A program made the position numbers and the translations under genes. From Succinivibrionaceae bacterium (GTDB lineage: Bacteria > Pseudomonadota > Gammaproteobacteria > Enterobacterales > Succinivibrionaceae): a stretch of 64,000 bases of DNA. The first letter of the stretch is position 1, and each line of letters begins with the position of its first letter. Below are positions 15,646 to 24,731 of this stretch, piece by piece. The notes under the pieces are model-generated. The model was not told the origin of the DNA. It made no database searches and saw nothing but the letters and a program-made list of their open reading frames with translations. Where the stretch lies: the NCBI GenBank assembly GCA_016284235.1, contig JAEEOK010000018.1, positions 1-64,000 on the forward strand. The letters run 5' to 3'.

Positions 15646-16488
15646 CTAGTCATCAATCTCGTCAAGATATTCCTCTAAATTCTTTTCGTCGGCGGCATCC
15701 TTCTTTATCTGCTCCGCAGCAATACCTTCCTTGCCGATAACAAGTCCTTCCTGATACTGAAGATAAAAATCTCTTGCGGAAATATACGGATCAAAGGATT
15801 TATCAAGGACCTCCTCCTGACTTATCATATCAGCTCTTGAATCAATGGTATTAAGAACGAAATATGAAACGAACCAGTACCATTCAAGTTCACTGTATGG
15901 AAAATACAGATTATCCACTATTCCGCCGACAATGCTTCGCGGCGTACTCATTCCGGTAAACGGAACCTGAATATACGGACCGTTGCCGACATTCCATTTT
16001 CCCAGCACCGTGGAAAAAGTCATAGGTTTATGCTCCATACCCATGTCAGAAGCAATATCCATCAGCCCCAGAACACCGATAGTCGAATTAACCACAAATC
16101 TTCCCGCACTGATCCCTGAATCCGCAAAATTTGCAGTAAGTGCGTTATTCACAACATTATTGACTTCTCTAAAGTTTGACAGAAAATTATGAATGCCTTT
16201 TCTGACAGGCTGAGGCATATAATCGGCATACCCGTGAGCAACAGGCCTGAGAGCGTAGCGATCTAGAAAATCATAATTAAAACTCCAGACTCCGCGGTTA
16301 ACCTTCTCAAAAGGATCTGATGAATTACCCACAAGCATTCCTGTTGACGGAGGATTATGAACCATGGATCTGTGGGATTTCAAATGAGGCAATACCTGAG
16401 GTCCGTCCGCCCATGCCGCACCGGAAAAGGAAGCCAAGAGAACAGATGAAGCAACAAGGGAAGTAATTTTTTTCAGAATTTTTATCAT
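15646..16488 (-). CDS. mlaA: MlaA/VacJ outer-membrane phospholipid transport lipoprotein family
   Basis: DPFEKVNRGVWSFNYDFLDRYALRPVAHGYADYMPQPVRKGIHNFLSN signature. Confidence 0.92.
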   Translation of the reverse strand: MIKILKKITSLVASSVLLASFSGAAWADGPQVLPHLKSHRSMVHNPPSTGMLVGNSSDPFEKVNRGVWSFNYDFLDRYALRPVAHGYADYMPQPVRKGIHNFLSNFREVNNVVNNALTANFADSGISAGRFVVNSTIGVLGLMDIASDMGMEHKPMTFSTVLGKWNVGNGPYIQVPFTGMSTPRSIVGGIVDNLYFPYSELEWYWFVSYFVLNTIDSRADMISQEEVLDKSFDPYISARDFYLQYQEGLVIGKEGIAAEQIKKDAADEKNLEEYLDEIDD

Positions 16489-16812
16489 CGGTGCCTGCTA
16501 AAATTTCATTTTTGACAAAAGAAAAAGTGTGCTGAAAATAGAATCCTCTATAAGCGCAGCATACCTAGATTATAGCAGGGTAGGACTAATAAGACTATGT
16601 TTAAGAAAAGTATTGATCTCAGTCTGAGTCTGCTGTAACAGCCTGGGCATTTTGATAAAAATTCAAAGAAGGATCCGCATTGTGAAAGAAGTTCTGCACC
16701 GTTTCACACAAGTAAACATTCTTTTTTATCCTTTTCCTATTTTTTTGAGAAAAAAGCCACATCTTGAAACCTGCACGGGTTAAAATTACATGAATTGAAT
16801 TTCAGGTGTTTT

Positions 16813-19800
16813 ATGGAAATATCAGTCAATAACAGAGAAATACGACAGACTAAATCTGCTGCATCTCCTGAAAATGAAATAACAGTTGAAGGAAAGATGT
16901 CAGTCGCAAAGGAAGGCGGATCATATCTTGGAGTAAACATTCGGGATGTGAAATCACTGCTTGCATCCCTTGCTCAAAGTCAGGGACGCGTCCCCCAGCC
17001 CCTTACAGACAGGCAGCAGAAACTCAGCCGCCACCTTGAAACCATAGAAAGAAAAGAGGCCAGACCAGTTAAGGACACGGCCGGAGAATCTTCCGGAAGA
17101 CAGCTGAGTTCTCTTATAACAAGAATTGTCGGCAAGTATCCGGAAATCAACCAGGAGCTGAGTTCTGCACTGAACCGGGAAACACTGTCCGTGCAGTCGG
17201 GAGACAGACTTGCCGCTGAAATTTCCCGAAATCTGGCAAATATGCCGAAGATACTCCAGGCAGATACAACCGCCGGCAAATCACTGCTGGAATTTGTCGC
17301 CCAGGCTGCTGTAGCCAAACTTGATGAAAAGAGCCTGTCGGAAAACTGGAAAAAACAGATCAGCGACAGCAATCTTGCAGTTGTAAAAAACACAAGTCCC
17401 CGCGAGCAGCAGGAGATCTCACGGATTCTGGATGACTCGGTAAAATTCATATATAAAAATCAGGGGAACGCTCTTAAATCAAACAGCGGGGACAGCCTGC
17501 TGAATGCCATCACCGGCAGCGTATCAAGAAATGCTCAGTTTTCTTCCGTACAGACTGCGCCGGTAAAACCGGCAGAATCGTCACATGTTACCTATCTTAA
17601 TCTTTTTTCGCAGATAGCAAACGCCAAAAGCACTCCGGAGGTCAGCGCCGACCTTCTTCAGAAAATCAACAACATAATTATCAAGGCGGCTCAGCTTGCA
17701 ATAGAATCAAATCTGATAGAACCGCCGTCCGATGCACTGGATCAGATCATAGAGGAGGAAGATTTTTCCCTGCAGGATCTGAAATTCGTCAACAGTCTGA
17801 TAACAAAAGCAGCCTCTGGAGCCGGCAGTCAGCCGGTAAGCAAGACATCGCTGATGCATGCTTCAGATATAAACCTGACACAGAAGAATGTATCTTCAGC
17901 GGCAAAGGAGCTTACAGAAGGTGAAATCAATGCTGAGATCAAACGCCATATGGACATCATCCATAACAGCAATGATCTTAAAACCATAGAATCAACACTG
18001 CAAAAAATCAATGATCTCAACAAACAGCTGGCCAGCATAAGGGCTCAAAACGTAATTGCGCAGGCAACCAGACCTGATAGAGCCGTGCAAGGTGCAAAAA
18101 ACGAATCAGCACCATCTGTTCAGCCTTCAGGAGATAATATATCCGCTCAGTCTCAAATCAGCAAAGAGGCAGGACAGGCGGCACCAGCGGCTCAGCATCA
18201 GTCCGGCACCGCCGCATTGCGCACAAATACGGTTCAGACAGTCTCTGAAGGAGAAATCACCAGACCGAATACCCCGGGAACGGGAACAGTATCAGAATCC
18301 TCATCTGAATCAGGAGAAAAAAATCCGCCACGTTTAATCAGCGGATCTGACGGACAGATAAAAGCAGACATACAGTCCGGACAGGATTCTGCTGGCAAAA
18401 ATCTCAGAATTCCTTCCGGACAGATAAAAACAGACATACAGTCCGGACAGGATTCTGCCGGCAAAAACCTCAGAGTTCCTGCCGGACAGGACGCGGTTCA
18501 GCAAAATCCACGTCAAAATCCGCAGATGTCAGTTATTCAGCAGACGACCGTCCTGACCGTCAGAAACAGTGCGAACCCAAGTGCACCGCAGACCGGTATA
18601 CAGGGAGAAGTCCTGAGTAAAAATCAGATCCGCACGGAAGTTCCTCAAATGCAAAACACAGAAGGAAACGAGACTACGAAGGCTTCCGACAGAGGATCTC
18701 TGCAGTCAGATCCGAACCGTCTGAATCCAAAAGCGCATTCGCCGGAAAATCAGATTTCATCAGCGGCGGAATCCGGTGGAAATAAACAAGGTGCAAAGTC
18801 GCAGCCTCTGTCAGATGAATCAGTCCGCAGCACACAGGGCGCAGTTCAGCAAAAAACAGACAGTCAGGTCACAAGGCAGCAAGGCAGTTCAGTACAGCCG
18901 GAACCGTCTTCGGTAAACGCGGCAAAAGATTCTTCTGCAGCAACCGTCAGTGCAGGAAAAGACGTTTCGAATCCGGCATCCAACGTAAACCTTTCCTCAA
19001 GACCCCTGGTAAGCTCTCTAAACAGACAGGAGATACCAAAAGATCCTGTCGCAGAGTCCAGAATATCAGCAAATGATTCCAAAGCGGAAGATATAAAAAG
19101 AACAGCAGCGGAAAATGATGCCGTCAGTACGCCGGAAAAACAGGAGAAGATCAATATATTCAGACGAATAACAAATTTCTTCAATCCGTCCGGTCACGGC
19201 AAAAACAACTCAGGCAGTCAAATCAGATCAGACAGTGATCCGTCAGTCTCTTTTTCAGCATCAAAAAGGAATCAGTCTGTACAAATCCAGACACCTGAGG
19301 ATCCGGCAACACCGAAAGCAATAAAACAGTTTAAAAATGTGCAGACTGCCGTTTCGCTGCAGAATACCGTCTCCGCACAGAGTTCCGGTTTCACCGCCAT
19401 AATGCAGGATTTGGAAAATGAAAATATTAATCCTTCAGTTTTTTCGGCAGCCAGGCATTTGGAATCAATATTTTCTCAAAGTCTCGCATCCACACCGGCA
19501 ATACTCCAGTGGCTGAACTATGTTGATTCCCCGCTTTCAGGAAATAATGTTTTCTCCAAAGGTCTGAGGGCATGGGCCACAATGCTTGTTACCATCAGAA
19601 TGAAGCAATTCGGCATGGATGTGTCCCCTGCTAAAAATCCAAAAATGAAAGAACTTCATGAATGGCAGAAGGAGACACAGGTGGATGACAGTGAACAGTG
19701 GCCTCAGAACTTTCTCAAACACCTGGGGGATCACATTGATAAAATGCACCAGAACATGATGCAAAGAAATGATCCTCTCTGGGCGAATTATATTCCTCTG

Positions 19801-20160
19801 CCGACGCCTCCTCAGAATGAAAAGGAAAACTGCATGAAATTCAGCAGAAAAAAAAGTGCCGGCAGAGAGGATGCTCTGGAGCTTAACTTTTATTTCGAAA
19901 TAAAAAATCTGGGACCTGTGGGGATCAAGGTCTCCTACGCAAAACCGGATATATCTGTAAGAGCAACAGCCGAAACCTACGAGGGATACAGCAGGATCAG
20001 AGAAACCATGCATCTGCTTGAAGAACGCTTTAAGCAGCTTAATCTGAACTGTCATGACTTCAACTGTACAAAAGGTACGGTTTCACACCCAGGATCATCA
20101 GAAGGCTCCGATCAGTCATGGTCAAAGGGAAATGATGTAGGTTTGAATCTGAGGATTTAA
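16813..20160 (+). CDS. Large FliK-like flagellar hook-length control domain protein
   Basis: Long Ser/Gln-rich N-terminus, Flg_hook-like C-terminus (LNFYFEIKNLGPVGIKVSYAKPDISVRATAETYEGYSRIRE), directly followed by an FlhB C-terminal-like gene. Confidence 0.65.
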   Translation: MEISVNNREIRQTKSAASPENEITVEGKMSVAKEGGSYLGVNIRDVKSLLASLAQSQGRVPQPLTDRQQKLSRHLETIERKEARPVKDTAGESSGRQLSSLITRIVGKYPEINQELSSALNRETLSVQSGDRLAAEISRNLANMPKILQADTTAGKSLLEFVAQAAVAKLDEKSLSENWKKQISDSNLAVVKNTSPREQQEISRILDDSVKFIYKNQGNALKSNSGDSLLNAITGSVSRNAQFSSVQTAPVKPAESSHVTYLNLFSQIANAKSTPEVSADLLQKINNIIIKAAQLAIESNLIEPPSDALDQIIEEEDFSLQDLKFVNSLITKAASGAGSQPVSKTSLMHASDINLTQKNVSSAAKELTEGEINAEIKRHMDIIHNSNDLKTIESTLQKINDLNKQLASIRAQNVIAQATRPDRAVQGAKNESAPSVQPSGDNISAQSQISKEAGQAAPAAQHQSGTAALRTNTVQTVSEGEITRPNTPGTGTVSESSSESGEKNPPRLISGSDGQIKADIQSGQDSAGKNLRIPSGQIKTDIQSGQDSAGKNLRVPAGQDAVQQNPRQNPQMSVIQQTTVLTVRNSANPSAPQTGIQGEVLSKNQIRTEVPQMQNTEGNETTKASDRGSLQSDPNRLNPKAHSPENQISSAAESGGNKQGAKSQPLSDESVRSTQGAVQQKTDSQVTRQQGSSVQPEPSSVNAAKDSSAATVSAGKDVSNPASNVNLSSRPLVSSLNRQEIPKDPVAESRISANDSKAEDIKRTAAENDAVSTPEKQEKINIFRRITNFFNPSGHGKNNSGSQIRSDSDPSVSFSASKRNQSVQIQTPEDPATPKAIKQFKNVQTAVSLQNTVSAQSSGFTAIMQDLENENINPSVFSAARHLESIFSQSLASTPAILQWLNYVDSPLSGNNVFSKGLRAWATMLVTIRMKQFGMDVSPAKNPKMKELHEWQKETQVDDSEQWPQNFLKHLGDHIDKMHQNMMQRNDPLWANYIPLPTPPQNEKENCMKFSRKKSAGREDALELNFYFEIKNLGPVGIKVSYAKPDISVRATAETYEGYSRIRETMHLLEERFKQLNLNCHDFNCTKGTVSHPGSSEGSDQSWSKGNDVGLNLRI
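18349..18490 (+). repeat. Two near-identical 69-bp direct repeats within the FliK-like gene
   Basis: GQIKADIQSGQDSAGKNLRIPS / GQIKTDIQSGQDSAGKNLRVPA. Confidence 0.9.
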
Positions 20161-20161
20161 C

Positions 20162-20467
20162 ATGGAAGAAAAAAGAACAATCAGCGTAAACTACAACGAG
20201 GATCGCAGCACTCCGGAAATTGTCAGGAAGGCGTCAGGACTCGAAGCTGATGAAATCATAGAAATGGCAAGGGATGCCGGAATTTATATTCATGAAGATC
20301 CTGTTCTGTTCAGTCATCTTGATGAAATACCCGAAGGTTCCTCCATACCCAGAGAACTATATGCAATAATGGCGGAAATTCTTGCCTACTCATATGTGCT
20401 TCAGGGCAAAACGCCTGAGCAGTGGCGACGCTCGGACGGAACTGTGGCAATTAACAAAAAGATATAG
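20162..20467 (+). CDS. FlhB/EscU C-terminal-domain-like protein
   Basis: Small protein AGIYIHEDPVLFSHLDEIPEGSSIPRELYAIMAEILAYSY. Confidence 0.85.
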   Translation: MEEKRTISVNYNEDRSTPEIVRKASGLEADEIIEMARDAGIYIHEDPVLFSHLDEIPEGSSIPRELYAIMAEILAYSYVLQGKTPEQWRRSDGTVAINKKI

Positions 20468-20582
20468 AAATAGATCAAACAAAAAACTTAAATATAAATT
20501 CAGAATGAAGTATCATGAACCAGCTGCTGTTTTGATGACAGTGCATTAAATCAAACAAGGTAGGGAAACAACTGTTAAATCT

Positions 20583-21017
20583 ATGAAAATTTTATCCCCA
20601 ATAGTTCTTGCCGGATTTCTTGTTCTGATTTCCGGATGCGAAAAAAATACAAACCAGGATATGCTTGTCAAATGCCGCAAGGCTAATATCACCCAGGCCA
20701 GCATAAACATGGAGTCGGGCAAATTCAAACAGCTTTATGATGACTGCAAGGCCTTTGTCTCAGCCCAGGAGAATCTGTGTGCATACTCTTCAGAAGAAGA
20801 AAAAACAGCAAGAAACAATTATGAGGCAAGTTTAAACGAAGAGGCGTTAAAAGGATTTAAGGAAATCTGCGGCAGCGGTCTTTTTGACACCAAAAACGTG
20901 GTTGACGGCATTGACAGTCTGACGGACAAGGTAAGCAGCGGAGTCGACAGTATGGTGGACGGCATAAACAGCGCGGCGGAATCCATATCCGAAAAATTCA
21001 GCTCCGATGACAAGTGA
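20583..21017 (+). CDS. Small putative lipoprotein
   Basis: Signal peptide plus lipobox (VLISGC). Confidence 0.6.
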   Translation: MKILSPIVLAGFLVLISGCEKNTNQDMLVKCRKANITQASINMESGKFKQLYDDCKAFVSAQENLCAYSSEEEKTARNNYEASLNEEALKGFKEICGSGLFDTKNVVDGIDSLTDKVSSGVDSMVDGINSAAESISEKFSSDDK

Positions 21018-21114
21018 CGTTCCCTATGCCCGGAGACTCGAAGAAACTCCTCTCTGCACCGGCGCATTTACGAAAAAAATAAGATCTTCCGCTGAAACGC
21101 GCCGCTTATAAAAA

Positions 21115-23711
21115 TCAGCATCGATCGGAAGAAGTATCAAAGACTATTGAAAGCACAGAATAGTCCTCCTTCTCTACGCTGTTTTTCAAAATATCTTCAC
21201 TGATCCTTTTTCTCATTACGAGTTTTGCTGTACCGCTGCTGTGACTGACGTCGGCACTTACAACTCCGTCTATACCCTCGAGGATTTTTTTTACGAATTC
21301 TTCACAGTGAATGCACATCATTCCGTCAATACTCATGATGCACGTAAAATCTCTATTTTTTCCCGCCTCTGCCGAGCTGACAGCAGAAACAGGGGAATGT
21401 ATTTCCGCCCCGGCAATGCAGAAACAATCCGGTGCGTTCAGCTCGGTTTTCTGCCCGGAGAAGGCTTCGCCCTCCATATCCCGACTGTTCCTGCCTTGAA
21501 TTCCAATCAGATTCAGCCGCAAAGCATTCATCACCACGCAAAAGCTTGACAGACTCATGGCGCCGGCAGCTGTCACAGGACTCAGCTGCCAGCCGAGCCA
21601 GTGACTGAATACTCCCGCTGCAAGAGGTATTGCAGACACATTGTATATAAAGGCCCAGAAAAAATTTTCGTAAATATTGCGGAGTACGAGTCTGCTGATT
21701 CTTACTGCTGAATAAATATCAGTGATGCGGTTATGAAACAGAATGATATCGGCGGTATCTGCCGCTATATCCGTACCGGACTGCACTGATATACCTATGT
21801 CACTTGCCGCGAGAGCCGGAGCATCGTTAACGCCGTCGCCGGCCATTGCCGTAACCCCTGACTTTTTCAGTGATCTGACATACTCCGCCTTCTGCACAGG
21901 ATCAAGTTCTGCAATAATTTCATCAATGCCGGCCTTTCTTCCAACAGCGGAAGCCGTTACTGTATTATCCCCTGAGAGCATTACCACATTTACTCCGCTT
22001 TTTTTCAGAAGTTCAACGCCGTCTCTTGAATCATCTCTCAAAACATCGGCAATACCCATTATTCCAAGGAGTATTCCGTCCTCTGCAAAGAATACAGCGG
22101 TCTTTCCCTGTTTTACCAGTTCACTGAATTTGCTCTCAGCCTCTGCAGACAAACCGGTAAACCTTCTTATGAAACCGCTGTTTCCCGCAACTGTAAATCT
22201 TCCATTGATCCTGCCTGTGATACCGTTTCCCGGGTGGATCTTAATATCTGAAGCTTCATGAAGAACAGAGCCGCACTCTGATTCCAGAGCCTGAACAGCC
22301 CTGGCTACCGGATGCTCGCTGTAATGCTCCAGCGAACAGGCCGAAGTCAGAAGATAGTTCAATTCAACACCGCCGCACGGAACAATATCCGTTACGACCA
22401 TTTTTCCGCAGGTGAGAGTGCCAGTTTTATCCACTGCAAGATTCGAAATCCGGCAGGTTTTTTCCATAACCGCGGCGCTTTTAAAAATTATACCGCAGCG
22501 TGCCGCAACACCAGCTCCGACCATAACAGCAACCGGAGTTGCAAGACCGAGGGAACACGGACAGCTGATCACCAGCACCGATACTGCATATTTAAGCGCT
22601 GTACCTGGCTCTGCACCGATAATCACCCATATTAAAAAAGTAAGAAGTGACAGCAGCATTACTGCAGGAACAAAAACTCTGGCAATTCTGTCAGCAACTC
22701 TTTCTATCGGAGCTTTTGAAACAGAGGATTCAGCGACCAGTCTGATCAATTTTGAAAAAAGCGTGTCAGCGCCTGTTCCGGTGGCGCGACATTTGAGAAC
22801 CCCGTTAAAATTAACAGAAGCCGCTGAAACTCTGTCCCCCTTCTGCTTATCGGCGGGAATACTTTCCCCGGTAAGCGAGGACTCGTCCACACTGCTGGCA
22901 CCTTCAATAACAATACCGTCAGCGGGAAATATACCTCCGGGACGCACTATAAAGACATCACCGGCCGACAATTCATCAGCGGAAATTTCCACCTCTCTGT
23001 CTCCGCGCTGAACAACGGCAACCGCAGGACGCATATTCTGCAGCTGCCTGACTGCGGAAACAGTTTTATATCTGGCTCTTGCTTCAAGTACCCTGCCCAG
23101 AGTTACAAGAGTGAGGATCATTGCAGCGGACTCAAAATACATGCAGTCATCCATATGATCGGAAGCATGAAGAAATGCATCCGGCAGGAATATTCTGCAG
23201 CTCCATATAAAAGATGCAAGGGATCCCAGCGATACAAGAGTATTCATATCCGGAGCCAGTGAAAACAGGCTTTTAAAGCCACGGACAAAATAATCCCTGT
23301 TGACAGTCATTATCGCCAGGGTAAGAAACATCTCTGTCAGACCTTTCGTAAACGGCTCGTCAAACGCCGTCAGCCCTGGAAAAGAGAAAATCATCGTTCC
23401 CATGGAAACGTAAATGAGCGGAACAAGCAAAACTGCAGACAAAAGCAGTCTGAACAGCATTTTTCTGTATTCAGCATCACCTTTGCTGCAGGTCTTATCA
23501 TTATCAGCTGCCGCAGAAATAATCTCAGCACCGTACCCCGCCCTGCGGATCGCATCAGCAATCATTAGGGGATCCGCTTTTCCTTCCGCAGTTGCTGTTC
23601 CATCAAGCAGATTTACGGAGCATGAATCAACACCGTCAAGAGAAGATATGACCCTTTCAATTTTCTGTCTGCACACAGTGCAGCTCATTCCAGTAATTTT
23701 AAAATAATGCA
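21115..23711 (-). CDS. copA: Copper-translocating P-type ATPase with N- and C-terminal HMA domains
   Basis: GMSCTVC, SCPCSLGLATPVA, DKTGTLT, GDGVNDAPALA; C-terminal MCIHC HMA. Start placed at MHYFKITGMSC. Confidence 0.92.
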
Positions 23712-23828
23712 TAAAAAAACAAACTGTGATAGTTTTATCAACGGCAACCTGTAAAAAGTACGCAAAAAAGCGTAAAAAATCAAGATCTGACGCGCACATT
23801 AAAACGGAGTATCCTGATAGAATCAATC

Positions 23829-23992
23829 GCGGGGTGGCTTTGATGTCAATCAGGGTGACTCTTGGAGTTCACCATAAATAGAAGGACTTTAAACCGACGG
23901 CGCCGCGCCTGAAGTTTTCTTTTAAGACTAAACGACACATTGCCGTATCAGTGTCTGTTCTGTTATAAATCAGTTGTTTTAAGCCACCCCGC
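23829..23992. ncRNA. Candidate structured RNA element closed by a 12-bp inverted repeat, upstream of the RT gene
   Basis: GCGGGGTGGCTT (23829-23840) / AAGCCACCCCGC (23981-23992) perfect inverted repeat; internal hairpins GGTGACTC..GAGTTCACC, GGCG-CCG-CGCC, GACAC..GTGTC. Confidence 0.45.
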
Positions 23993-24731
23993 CCTTTAAA
24001 AATTCGCCAGGCAGGCAGTGAGGGATAGTAAACCGTTATTCAGATTGCCGCAAATCTGCAGTCTCAAATGCGTAAACGCAAAAAAAGAAAATAGCGAAGA
24101 AGGAATGGAGGAACACGGCATATGAGGCGCAGAGACTTGAACTCATCTATAACAACCGGTGTTAAACCAGTCTAAAAAAGCACTGAACAGTGCTAGAGGA
24201 ATATCAGATATAAAGGGCGAACAGCCCGCTGCCGATCAGAAATTCCGGCCGGCAAAGCCTCTGCACAGATCATTATAACCGCTTCGCTGCAATAGAAAAA
24301 CTTTTATTGAAAAGAAATCTAGAGAAGATTTCCGGCACTGATGTAAAAAGGCTGAAATGAGAATTTACAGAACTAATCAAATTTCTGCTGGAGAAATGAG
24401 CATCAGCAGAAGAATACGGTTTTGTGATAGAAATATCATTCTTAATTACTTTATTGGAAAGATTATCGACAAGACAGCAAACATTATTAAAATCGATCAT
24501 AGATTCTTTGGTTTTTGATTTATTTTAAATATATTTCATCTTTTTTGCTGTCAATCAGCAAATTCAGAAAATATTTAATCAGAACAGACATATATTTTCA
24601 TTTAAAAACTTACATCTTAAAATCTAAAGCGCGGTATAAACCGCTCATGACAGAGACTGTTAAAGCAGTCATGCCGGAATAGTACTGACGAACAGGGTTT
24701 TAATTTTTCTCAGAATGCAAGGAGAAGCTTC

